Origin: Desulfatitalea sp. BRH_c12
GTDB taxonomy: Bacteria; Desulfobacterota; Desulfobacteria; Desulfobacterales; Desulfosarcinaceae
NCBI GenBank assembly: GCA_000961655.1
Contig: LADR01000017.1
Span: forward strand, 1 to 64,000
Direction: 5' to 3'
DNA: 64,000 nucleotides
The notes beneath the pieces were generated by a model. The model ran no database searches. It saw only the letters and a program-made list of their open reading frames with translations, and was not told the DNA's origin. The position numbers were made by a program, and so were the translations under genes. Shown here piece by piece: positions 1 to 7,945 of this stretch (the stretch's first letter is position 1; the number at the start of each line of letters is the position of its first letter).

Positions 1-223
1 GGGTTCCAAACGCCGGTGAGCCGGGCGGGTGGTCCGCGCCACACGCCATTTCGCTCAAGTGAGGCTAAAGGTGTGCGTAGGGTCGGGCCGCAAACTCGCT
101 GGCGCTCAAACAGTGCGGCCCGAACACCCTACGCACCACCTTAAGCCTCACTAAATCTCATGGCTGACAGTGGCGCGGACCACCCGCCCGGCTCACCTCA
201 CTGCGTGCCAATCCCGGAAGTTG
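1..223. repeat. Long palindromic (MITE-like) repeat, copy 1, cut by the window start
   Basis: A large imperfect palindrome. Bases 15-42 and 170-197 are perfect 28-base inverted arms. Inner arms follow (about 58-84 with 125-151, nearly complementary), then a short GC-rich inner hairpin around 86-123. The right end at 213-223 reads CCCGGAAGTTG. The left end would lie just outside the window. A deleted copy in inverted orientation is at 7528-7647. No coding capacity is seen, so it resembles a non-autonomous mobile element or a large REP-like hairpin. Confidence 0.8.
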
Positions 224-402
224 AGTTAAACTTTACACTTAACACTTCGCCCATAGGCAAGTGAGCGAACTGCATAACCAAATTCGGGTATTTTGCGCAA
301 AGAACGGTTGAGCGCCGGTGCAGAATGCTTTATGAAAGTGAACTCCATTGAACATCACATCGCTTGTCGACGGTTGGCAGATGCATCTTTAGGGGTGGAA
401 TC
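224..402. other. Intergenic stretch after repeat copy 1
   Basis: With the repeat, this completes a gene-free stretch of about 400 bases. Only a purine-rich ribosome binding site (AGGGGTGG, about 390-397) in front of the small membrane-protein gene is recognisable. I see no RNA gene here. Confidence 0.5.
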
Positions 403-603
403 ATGCATGTGTTGGTGAGTATCATCAAAAATATGGCCATGGTGCTTCTCATTCTTGCAGTCATGCTCTTCGGGCTGTATGCGCTGCTTCTGGTTTTGCA
501 GGCGATGCTCAAACTCAAATCAGGCCGAAGCGAAGAAGAAGGTCTTACGGACTTGTGGCTCGAGAGCGGCGTTGTCAAGCAGGCTGATCCACCGGAGGAT
601 TAA
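403..603 (+). CDS. Small single-pass membrane protein, function unknown
   Basis: Predicted 66-residue protein. A hydrophobic helix at about residues 10-32 is followed by a charged tail ending in several acidic residues. The ATG at 403 has an AGGGGTGG ribosome binding site a few bases upstream. A TTG 39 bases earlier in the same frame lacks one, so the ATG is preferred. It stands alone between the palindromic repeat and the EF-G gene. The family is not recognised; an inner-membrane location is inferred from the helix only. Confidence 0.6.
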   Translation: MHVLVSIIKNMAMVLLILAVMLFGLYALLLVLQAMLKLKSGRSEEEGLTDLWLESGVVKQADPPED

Positions 604-668
604 GAAAAACTTAGGCGGCGGCCACGCGTGATGCCGGCTGCCTTCGTTCGAAGGACGGTATAGGGTTC

Positions 669-696
669 TTGTATATCATCGATTGATTACTATGTT
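669..696 (+). promoter_or_regulatory. Candidate sigma-70 promoter upstream of EF-G
   Basis: TTGTAT (669-674) and TATGTT (691-696) are separated by 16 bases, about 190 bases before the EF-G start. Both boxes are imperfect, so this is a weak call. Confidence 0.3.
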
Positions 697-885
697 TGAA
701 TCCTTCCTTGGGGCAGTGCCGGGCGGTCGCCTTGACATCGGCAGGGAACTGGCTTAGCATACCGCGCTTCCGACCTGAGGGTGCGGAGACTTATCGTTTA
801 CATATTTCAGGCGGCCGGGAGGTCGCCGCAAGGGTCGGTCACGTAATGGGCGAAAGCTCTCGAAGGCCGATAGTCTGTGGGAATG

Positions 886-2919
886 ATGGCAAAGACAATC
901 AAAATACAAGATACCCGTAACATCGGCATTATTGCCCATATCGATGCCGGTAAAACCACGGTGACCGAACGGATCCTGTACTATACCGGTCGATCGCATA
1001 AACTGGGCGAGGTGCATGATGGCGAAGCCGTCATGGATTGGATGGTCGACGAACAAGAGCGCGGTATCACCATTACTTCGGCAGTGACCACCTGCCCGTG
1101 GCGCAATCGTGACATCCACATCATCGATACACCAGGGCACGTGGATTTCACTATCGAGGTGGAGCGTTCACTACGGGTGCTGGACGGGGCAATAGGCGTA
1201 TTTTGCGCGGTTGGCGGCGTGGAACCGCAATCGGAAACTGTTTGGCGGCAGGCCGACAAGTACCGCGTACCCAAGCTGGCGTTCGTTAACAAAATGGACC
1301 GCATCGGCGCCGATTTCTTTCGAACGGTCGAAATGATCAAGACGCGCCTTAAAGCCAACACACTGTTGCTGCAAGTGCCGCTGGGATCTGAAGACACGTT
1401 TTTGGGCGTCATCGATCTGATTCGGATGAAAGCGGTCGTTTGGGACGATGACACCTTGGGCGCCTCTTTCAGGGATATCGATGTACCCGAGGAAGAGTTG
1501 GCGCGTGCGACCGATTTTCGTGAAAAGCTCATCGAAACGGTTGCCGAAGTGGATGACGCCCTGATGGAAGCCTACCTGTCCGAAACCCCCATCGGACCGG
1601 AGATGCTCGCGGCGGCGATCCGCAAGGCGACTATCGATCTCAAGCTGGTGCCGGTTTTGTGCGGCAGCGCCTTAAAAAACAAGGGTGTCCAGCCTCTGCT
1701 CGATGCGGTTGTGGATTACTTGCCCAGTCCGGCCGATCTGCCCCCCATGCAGGGTATCCATCCTGATACGGGAGAGCCGGTTGACTGTCCGCCGGCTGAC
1801 AACAAACCTCTGGCTGCCCTGATTTTCAAGGTGGCCATGATCGAAGCGCGTAAACTCACCTTTGTCCGGGTATACAGCGGTCGCCTGGAAGCCGGTAAAG
1901 AGGTATATAATCCTTTTCGAAAAAAGAAGGAAAAAATTTCGCGTCTGTTGCAGATGCACGCCAACAAACGCGAACGGCTGGATGTTGCCGGTGCTGGCAG
2001 CATCGTCGGTGTCATCGGTTTGAAAGACTCTTCCACCGGCGAAACGATCTGCAGCGCGGACAATCCAGTGATTCTGGAGAATATCGAAATTTATGAGCCG
2101 GTCATTTCGATGGCCGTCGAGCCCAAAACCCATTCGGATCAGGATCGGCTGCAGGAAGTGCTGGAGAAGTTCGTCGATGAAGATCCGACCCTGCGCGTTC
2201 AGCAGGACGCCGATACCGGCCAGATGATCCTGTCAGGCATGGGCGAATTGCACCTTGAGGTGATCATCAGCCGCATGCGCCGCGAGTTCAATACCCAAGT
2301 CAATGTGGGCAAGCCTCAGGTGGTTTACCGTGAGAGCATCGAGCAGTCGGCCCAGGGGGCTGCCGTATTTGACAAGGAGGTCGCCGGACAGCGTCATTTC
2401 GGTGAAGTGCGTCTGCTTCTCAGTCCACTTGCGCGCGGCACCGGCAATCGTTTTGTCAGCAAGGTGGGCGAGACAGTCCTGCCGCCCGTGTTCGTGAAAG
2501 CGGTCGAAAAAGGGGTCATGGAAAGTCTGGAAAGCGGAACAGTCATGGGGTACCCGGTGGTGGACGTCGAAGCGGTGCTGGTGGATGCCAATTACAAAGA
2601 CTCCCAAGGCTCGGAACTGGCCTACAAAGTCAGTGCGGCCATGGCCTGTAAAGAAGCGCTGGCCTCGGGCAACGGCTTCTTGCTGGATCCGATTATGCGG
2701 GTGGAAGTGTTCGTACCCGAAGAGTTTATGGGAGAAGTCATCGGTGATCTGAATGCCCGTTCGGGCAAGATCGAAGCCATCGAACCCAAAATCGGTGTGC
2801 AGGCGATTCAGGCAGTGGTTCCGCTGGCGCGTATGTTCGGGTACTCCACCTCTTTGCGGAGCGCCACCCAGGGCCGCGGCACCTTTACCATGCAGTTTTC
2901 GCATTTCGATCGGGCCTGA
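886..2919 (+). CDS. fusA: Elongation factor G (stand-alone copy)
   Basis: About 677 residues, normal EF-G length. EF-G is a GTPase that drives ribosomal translocation and, with RRF, ribosome recycling. The G domain shows AHIDAGKTT (residues 17-25), the switch segment [13 protein letters not shown] and NKMD, followed by the usual EF-G domains II-V. The ATG at 886 gives the standard MAKTIKIQ start; a GTG nine bases earlier is also possible. The gene is not in a str operon with rpsL, rpsG or tuf. It may therefore be a second EF-G, as in organisms that split translocation and recycling between two copies. That reading is inference. Confidence 0.93.
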   Translation: MAKTIKIQDTRNIGIIAHIDAGKTTVTERILYYTGRSHKLGEVHDGEAVMDWMVDEQERGITITSAVTTCPWRNRDIHIIDTPGHVDFTIEVERSLRVLDGAIGVFCAVGGVEPQSETVWRQADKYRVPKLAFVNKMDRIGADFFRTVEMIKTRLKANTLLLQVPLGSEDTFLGVIDLIRMKAVVWDDDTLGASFRDIDVPEEELARATDFREKLIETVAEVDDALMEAYLSETPIGPEMLAAAIRKATIDLKLVPVLCGSALKNKGVQPLLDAVVDYLPSPADLPPMQGIHPDTGEPVDCPPADNKPLAALIFKVAMIEARKLTFVRVYSGRLEAGKEVYNPFRKKKEKISRLLQMHANKRERLDVAGAGSIVGVIGLKDSSTGETICSADNPVILENIEIYEPVISMAVEPKTHSDQDRLQEVLEKFVDEDPTLRVQQDADTGQMILSGMGELHLEVIISRMRREFNTQVNVGKPQVVYRESIEQSAQGAAVFDKEVAGQRHFGEVRLLLSPLARGTGNRFVSKVGETVLPPVFVKAVEKGVMESLESGTVMGYPVVDVEAVLVDANYKDSQGSELAYKVSAAMACKEALASGNGFLLDPIMRVEVFVPEEFMGEVIGDLNARSGKIEAIEPKIGVQAIQAVVPLARMFGYSTSLRSATQGRGTFTMQFSHFDRA

Positions 2920-2953
2920 TTCGCCATCTTGTGACGGTCCAAAGCAGGGTCGC

Positions 2954-4378
2954 TTACTGCTGTTCTTCTTTCTTGGGCAGTTTCTTGATGATATCCACGG
3001 ATTGCTTGATCGCTTCCCGCTTGGCGGGATCTGTGATGTCTTTTTGGGCGCGCATCAGATGAAAATAGGCAGTGCGATCGTCGCCGTTTTTGAAGTGAAA
3101 CATCCCTAAAAAATAGTGTGCCTCGGGAATGCGGTCCATTTTACCGTAGCTTTCACCCAGAAAATAATAGGCTGGCGCATAGCTGTCTTGAAAGCGCAGG
3201 AGTCGCTCGAAGGCCTCGGCCGCGGCGGTAAAATCGCCCAGTTCCATGTGCGTGCGTCCGAGATAAAAAAGTCCTTCCGGATGATCGGCTGCCAGGGATA
3301 CGGCCCCTTGTAAAACGGGCAGGGCATCTTTCACGCGACCAGCAAGAAAATAAATTTTTCCAAGATCAGCGAGAATGATCGGGTCCAAGGCATTTTTGGC
3401 GAGGGCCTTTTGCAGATGATGCACGGCCTCGGTGTGATTTCCTGTTCGTGCCATAGCCAGCGCGTAGCCATAGGCCAAATCAAGGTTGCCAGGGTGCTGG
3501 GCCAACCCGGATTTGAAAAATTGAATGGATGCAGCCGGATCGCCGTACAGGGCACGTAACCGATATTGAATGCGACTGAATTCGCTTGATCCTTCGGGCT
3601 TCTTTCTTTTGTGCGCGGCCTCATCACGGGTGGCCATCCAGGTGTCGATCTGCGCGATGCGTTCTTCCACCGCCGGGTGCGTCATCATGTAGGTGGGCAC
3701 CTGGTCTGAGCCGAACCATTGTTTACCGCGTATTTTTTTCAGAATTTCGATCAAGCCGTCGGCTGAGTAACCGGCATTGGCGAGATAACCCAGCCCGATC
3801 TGATCGGCTTGCGCTTCATCATCGCGGCTGTACGCCAGGGACAATGATGTGCCCGCCGCCGCTGAACCGAGCGTCAAGGCTTGTGCAGCGGCCGCACTGC
3901 CACCGGCCGCTCCCAGAAAAATTCCCGCAACCACACCGGCCATCGAGGCGAGATCGATTTTCTTGGAACGCTCGATACGCTGGGAAATGTGGCGGCAGAC
4001 CACATGGGATATTTCATGCGACAAAATGCCGGCCAGCTCCTCTTCGCTGTCCATGGCCAGAAGCAGTCCGCTATTGATGAAAATATAGCCTGCCGGAATC
4101 GCAAAGGCATTGTAGACATCTTCCTTGATCACAAAAAAGCGATAGGTGAAAGGTTGCGGGGGCAGGCCGTCTAATATTTTGCGTCCGATTCGACCGACAT
4201 AATCCGTAATCAGCGGATCATCAACCACCTCGAAATGCCGGTTGACCATGCGCATGAATTGTTGGGACAGTTCCTGCTCTTCCTTTAAAGAGATTGCCCA
4301 GCCAGGGGAATACCAGACCATCAGGCAGACCATTGACAGGATAATGACAAGACATCTTTTGAATTTTAATCTAAACAT
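2954..4378 (-). CDS. Secreted M48-family zinc metalloprotease with TPR repeats (BepA/YfgC-like)
   Basis: About 474 residues. The N-terminus is a signal peptide (basic MFRLKFKR, then a hydrophobic core ending near residue 28). The peptidase domain has the zinc motif HEISH at 121-125 and the third ligand Glu in RDDEAQAD (about 188). A Gly/Ala-rich hydrophobic stretch lies around 147-182. The C-terminal half is a run of TPR-like helical repeats from about residue 275. This architecture matches periplasmic BepA/YfgC proteases that degrade or assist outer-membrane protein assembly. The start at 4378 is chosen because it begins the signal peptide; the frame stays open 28 codons further upstream. 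It converges on the EF-G gene and diverges from parA. Confidence 0.88.
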   Translation of the reverse strand: MFRLKFKRCLVIILSMVCLMVWYSPGWAISLKEEQELSQQFMRMVNRHFEVVDDPLITDYVGRIGRKILDGLPPQPFTYRFFVIKEDVYNAFAIPAGYIFINSGLLLAMDSEEELAGILSHEISHVVCRHISQRIERSKKIDLASMAGVVAGIFLGAAGGSAAAAQALTLGSAAAGTSLSLAYSRDDEAQADQIGLGYLANAGYSADGLIEILKKIRGKQWFGSDQVPTYMMTHPAVEERIAQIDTWMATRDEAAHKRKKPEGSSEFSRIQYRLRALYGDPAASIQFFKSGLAQHPGNLDLAYGYALAMARTGNHTEAVHHLQKALAKNALDPIILADLGKIYFLAGRVKDALPVLQGAVSLAADHPEGLFYLGRTHMELGDFTAAAEAFERLLRFQDSYAPAYYFLGESYGKMDRIPEAHYFLGMFHFKNGDDRTAYFHLMRAQKDITDPAKREAIKQSVDIIKKLPKKEEQQ

Positions 4379-4572
4379 CGGTTTCCGTTCGACGGATCGT
4401 TTCACGCAGGCGCAATCGTTGCCGAATCGTCTCCCCGCGTTCATACCGCCTACAATAAGCATTTAAAGACGCATGACCAACGCCGCGCCCTCTTTTTCAG
4501 AGGTCATCTTTACAAGCATGGCACATTCTTAACCGCTTTTCAAACCCCATGAACTATGGTAGTGTCCGCCTG

Positions 4573-5343
4573 ATGGCACAAATCATTTGCATAGCCAACC
4601 AAAAGGGGGGCGTGGGCAAAACGACCACCGCGGTAAATCTTTCCGCTGCGTTGGCCATTTTTGAGAAAAAGACCCTTCTCGTGGACTGCGATCCTCAGGC
4701 CAATGCCACCACCGGTGTTGGCCTGAACAAAACGCAGCTCAAGCACACCCTGTATCATGGCATGATCGGCGAAAGTGGCATTGAGGAATTGATCGTCGAT
4801 TCAGAGATCAGTGCGCTCAAAGTGCTGCCGTCACGTGTGGAACTTATCGGATTCGATGTTGAAATGCTCTCCGAACCCGATCGCGAGACAGCCCTGAAAC
4901 GTCTTTTGGCGCCTATCGGGGCAAGCTTTGATTACATCATTATCGATTGCCCGCCATCGCTGAGCCTGCTTACCGTCAACGCCATGACCGCGGCCGACGC
5001 GATGCTGATTCCTCTGCAGTGTGAATTTTATGCCCTGGAAGGGTTGAGTCAGCTCATCCAGACGGTTCAGCGGATACGGCGCAGCTTGAACCCGCACCTG
5101 CAAATCGCGGGTATATTGTTGACTATGTTCGATAAGCGGACGAACCTGTCCCATCAGGTTGCCGAAGATGCTGAGGCTCATTTTAAGGAACTCGTTTTTA
5201 AGACCATCATTCCTCGCAATATACGGCTGGGTGAATCGCCCAGTTTCGGCAAACCTATTTTGCTCTACGATGCCGCATCGATAGGTTCACAGAGCTACTT
5301 TGCGTTGGCTCAGGAAATCTTGGCCAAACCGATTGCCAACTGA
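4573..5343 (+). CDS. parA: Chromosome-partitioning ATPase ParA/Soj
   Basis: About 256 residues. The deviant Walker A motif KGGVGKTT lies near the N-terminus, followed by DCDPQAN and the Walker B segment IIIDCPPSL. ParA is a DNA-binding ATPase that positions ParB-parS complexes during chromosome segregation. Starting at ATG 4573 gives the family-typical MAQIICIANQKGG; an in-frame ATG at 4549 would add eight residues, and neither start has a clear ribosome binding site. parB follows after about 90 bases. The genes are separated from rsmG/mnmG, with which parAB is often found. Confidence 0.93.
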   Translation: MAQIICIANQKGGVGKTTTAVNLSAALAIFEKKTLLVDCDPQANATTGVGLNKTQLKHTLYHGMIGESGIEELIVDSEISALKVLPSRVELIGFDVEMLSEPDRETALKRLLAPIGASFDYIIIDCPPSLSLLTVNAMTAADAMLIPLQCEFYALEGLSQLIQTVQRIRRSLNPHLQIAGILLTMFDKRTNLSHQVAEDAEAHFKELVFKTIIPRNIRLGESPSFGKPILLYDAASIGSQSYFALAQEILAKPIAN

Positions 5344-5432
5344 CAACGTCAGCGTAGGATGACGATTGCAAACGATACCGAAGGGGCTAATGAAATCGGC
5401 ATCGACCATTCTATTTTGTAGAAGGAAAAACA

Positions 5433-6344
5433 ATGAGTATAGCGCATAAAGCCAACGACCCCACCGCCAAAAAGCGGAAAAAAATGGCGCTCGGCAGAGG
5501 GTTGGATGCATTGATTCCCGGTATAGAGTCCACGCAGGATGCTCCGGGTGAGCATGCGCCTAAGAATTACCTGGAGTGTGATATCGAATTGGTGCAACCC
5601 AATCGCTATCAGCCCCGCACCCGATTCGCCCCCGAGGAGCTGGCCGAGTTGTCCGAATCCATTCGCACGCAAGGCATTCTGCAACCGCTTCTGGTGCGTC
5701 GCAGCGACGTCGGCTACGAACTGGTGGCCGGCGAACGGCGCTTGCGGGCCGCTAAAATGGCCGGGTTACAGCAGGTGCCGGTCGTGATAAAAACGGTAAC
5801 CGATGCCGAAATGCTTGAGATGTCCATCGTTGAAAATATCCAGCGTGAAAATCTCAACCCCATCGAAGAATCCGAAGCATATCATCGTTTGATCGAGGAA
5901 TTCGGTTTAACTCAAGAACAGACAGCCTCGCGGGTTGGCAAAAGTCGTTCTGCCGTGGCCAATTTTTTGCGCTTGCGCCAGTTGCCTGAACCGATCAAAA
6001 CCAGCATTAATGAGGCCCAACTCAGTATGGGACATGCGCGCGCCTTGCTGGGGGCCGATACACCGGTTCAACAGAACGCAGCTTGGCGTGCGATTGTGCG
6101 CAAAGGCTTATCTGTGCGTCAGACCGAGGAACTGGTCAAGCGGTTGCGCAGCGCATCGGAAGCCGTGGAGCGCAAGAAAAGCAGCTCTGAGGACCGTCAT
6201 CTGACCACTGTGGCCGATTCGCTCTCACGCCGATTCGGCACCAAGGTCGAAATCAAGCGCAAGGGCAAGAAGGGCCGACTGGAAATAGAATTCTACAGCA
6301 CGGAAGACCTCAACCGGCTATTGGAACTGCTCAACGCGCTTTGA
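5433..6344 (+). CDS. parB: Chromosome-partitioning protein ParB/Spo0J
   Basis: 303 residues. ParB binds parS sites, spreads using CTP and stimulates ParA. The N-terminus has the ParA-contacting type of segment (RGLDALIP). The ParB/Srx CTP-binding motif GERRLRAAK follows, then [13 protein letters not shown], a helix-turn-helix region around residues 160-190, and a C-terminal dimerisation domain. A GAAGGA ribosome binding site precedes the ATG. No intact 16-base parS was seen in the window. Confidence 0.94.
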   Translation: MSIAHKANDPTAKKRKKMALGRGLDALIPGIESTQDAPGEHAPKNYLECDIELVQPNRYQPRTRFAPEELAELSESIRTQGILQPLLVRRSDVGYELVAGERRLRAAKMAGLQQVPVVIKTVTDAEMLEMSIVENIQRENLNPIEESEAYHRLIEEFGLTQEQTASRVGKSRSAVANFLRLRQLPEPIKTSINEAQLSMGHARALLGADTPVQQNAAWRAIVRKGLSVRQTEELVKRLRSASEAVERKKSSSEDRHLTTVADSLSRRFGTKVEIKRKGKKGRLEIEFYSTEDLNRLLELLNAL

Positions 6345-6368
6345 TGAACACCCCTTAAAACCTCTAGG

Positions 6369-6405
6369 GCCACGGGCAAACGGGCCAACGGGTCCACGGG
6401 CAACG
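6369..6405. repeat. Short degenerate tandem repeat before the NYN-domain gene
   Basis: About four imperfect 8-10 base units built on ACGGGCAA, ACGGGCCA and ACGGGTCC fill the space between parB and the next gene. They end six bases before its ATG and take the place of a recognisable ribosome binding site. Confidence 0.5.
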
Positions 6406-6411
6406 ACCCAC

Positions 6412-6930
6412 ATGCATATTGTCATCGATGGCTATAATCTCATCCGCCAATCATCGTATTTCGGTGCGCTGGATCAGCAAGAGCTCCAGGCCGGGCGCGA
6501 TGCGTTGGTCGATGCGCTGGCGGCCTATAAGAGGGTCAAGGGATTTGCCATCACCGTTGTTTTCGATGCGCAATCCGCACCGTTAGGTATGCCTCGTCGC
6601 GATCGCATCAAGGGCATCGATGTGTACTATTCGCGGCAGGGCGAATTGGCTGATGCCGTGATTAAACGCATGGCTGACAGAGAAAAAGATCGGATGACCG
6701 TGGTCAGTTCCGACAATGAGGTGATCCGCTACGCTGCCGCCAAGGGGGCGGGGATTATCAGTGCGGACGAATTTGAAAAAAGGATTCTCATGGCCCGCAT
6801 GATGGATATCAAAGGGGGGGACGAAAGCGAAGCATCGATGGGATGGCAGCCGAGTACCCGGAAAACAGGACCGTCCCGTCGCCTTTCCAAGCGTCAGCGC
6901 AAAATGAAACAAAAGATAGCCAAACTATAG
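6412..6930 (+). CDS. NYN (PIN-like) domain ribonuclease, YacP/Rae1-type
   Basis: 172 residues. It opens with HIVIDGYNLI, carrying the first catalytic-type Asp, and continues with VVFDAQ, a segment IDVYYSRQGELADAVIK, and VVSSDNEVIRYA with another conserved Asp. This is the YacP/NYN pattern; Bacillus Rae1 of this family cleaves mRNA on the ribosome. The C-terminus is very basic (from about 140), consistent with RNA binding. It may be co-transcribed with parAB. No Shine-Dalgarno is evident at the start. Confidence 0.8.
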   Translation: MHIVIDGYNLIRQSSYFGALDQQELQAGRDALVDALAAYKRVKGFAITVVFDAQSAPLGMPRRDRIKGIDVYYSRQGELADAVIKRMADREKDRMTVVSSDNEVIRYAAAKGAGIISADEFEKRILMARMMDIKGGDESEASMGWQPSTRKTGPSRRLSKRQRKMKQKIAKL

Positions 6931-6969
6931 AATTCAACAGAATAGATCGGATCGGGAAAGCGTTCGACT

Positions 6970-7422
6970 ATGGCCATGCCAAAAAAAATTTGTGTGATAG
7001 ATGGGCAAGGTGGCAGCATTGGTAGCGCCATCATCAAGAAAATCAAAGAAACTTTTGGCGAATCGGTCGAGATCGTCGCTTTGGGAACCAACGCCATTGC
7101 CACCGCCCAAATGCTCAAGGCCAAAGCCAACCGAGGTGCTTCGGGTGAAAACGCCATCGTGCAGACGGTGTCCAAAGCAGACATTGTTGCCGGTCCATTG
7201 AGTATCGTGCTGGCGCATGCCATGATGGGTGAAGTGACACCCAAAATAGCAATGGCTGTAGCAGCCTGTCGCGCCGCGAAAATGCTGCTGCCGCTCAATC
7301 AGGAAAACGTCTCGGTGATCGGCGTATCAAGCCTGCCCTTGCCGCACTTGGTGGGCGAGCTTGTCGATAACCATATACGGAAGTATCTTGATGGGCTGGT
7401 TGCAATGGAATTGAAAGTCTAA
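6970..7422 (+). CDS. DUF3842 family protein
   Basis: 150 residues. A Rossmann-like N-terminus KKICVIDGQGGSIGSAII suggests nucleotide binding. The central part repeats ALGTNAIATAQMLKA and ADIVAGPLSIVLAHAMMGE, and the C-terminal half has VSVIGVSSLPLPHLVGELV. I recognise the DUF3842 pattern, common in Firmicutes and Deltaproteobacteria, with no established function that I know. An in-frame ATG two codons downstream is an alternative start. Confidence 0.8.
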   Translation: MAMPKKICVIDGQGGSIGSAIIKKIKETFGESVEIVALGTNAIATAQMLKAKANRGASGENAIVQTVSKADIVAGPLSIVLAHAMMGEVTPKIAMAVAACRAAKMLLPLNQENVSVIGVSSLPLPHLVGELVDNHIRKYLDGLVAMELKV

Positions 7423-7733
7423 TGCGAAAAGAGTACAATTAATTATCTTATCGCCCTACGATGGGCCCTAATAATCCACGGTTTTCAGGTGGACCTGCTC
7501 GGATGGGCTCAGTCAAGGGTTATGACGCAACTTTCGGGATTGACACGTAGTAAGGTGAGCCGGCGGGTGGCCCGCGCCACAGTCAGCCGAGATTAGTGAG
7601 GGCTTAAGGTGTGCGTAGGGTCACCGGCGTTTGGAACCCGAAAGTTGAATGATGAGTAATTTGCAATGCCACTTTAAAATGCGTTGACGCGATCCGTATA
7701 GGATTGGCGTGACTTATAAAAGAGGATTGAACG
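7423..7733. other. Intergenic stretch between the DUF3842 gene and cooT
   Basis: Contains repeat copy 2 (7528-7647) and otherwise only short AT-rich segments. The last bases hold the GAGGATT ribosome binding site of cooT. No RNA gene or confident promoter is seen. Confidence 0.5.
7528..7647. repeat. MITE-like repeat, copy 2: inverted internal-deletion derivative of copy 1
   Basis: A 120-base element bounded by perfect 11-base terminal inverted repeats, CAACTTTCGGG (7528-7538) and CCCGAAAGTTG (7637-7647). Its body matches the reverse complement of copy 1 bases about 124-223 joined directly to bases 1-19. The loop and one arm, about 104 bases, are missing. The outer end CCCGAAAGTTG shows what should lie just left of window base 1 for copy 1. 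Confidence 0.8.
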
Positions 7734-7919
7734 ATGTGCGAAGCCAATGCGTATATAATAGATGGTGAAAATGAACGCCTGATTATGGAGTCGGTCGACA
7801 CGGTCGAACCCGATGAAGACGGTCTGCGACTGGTCAATATTTTTGGCGAGCAAAAGTTTATCAAGGCGCGTATTAAAGCTTTATCCTTGGTTGATCATAA
7901 AATTTTACTGACGGTCTGA
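7734..7919 (+). CDS. cooT: CooT-family nickel-binding protein
   Basis: 61 residues, typical for the family. It begins MCEANAYI, with the conserved Cys2 used for Ni(II) binding in characterised CooT dimers, and is otherwise a small beta-rich protein. In Rhodospirillum CooT helps nickel maturation of CO dehydrogenase. No CODH or other nickel-enzyme gene is visible here, so its client is elsewhere or its role differs. A GAGGATT ribosome binding site lies just upstream. Repeat copy 2 ends 86 bases before the start. Confidence 0.85.
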   Translation: MCEANAYIIDGENERLIMESVDTVEPDEDGLRLVNIFGEQKFIKARIKALSLVDHKILLTV

Positions 7920-7945
7920 ACGCATCAGGATATCGTGTTGACATC

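Noticed and set aside
1-223. Copy 1 of the palindrome as a tRNA or other RNA gene
   Set aside because: The pairing is one long two-arm hairpin, and a deleted inverted copy exists with terminal repeats, which fits a mobile repeat better.
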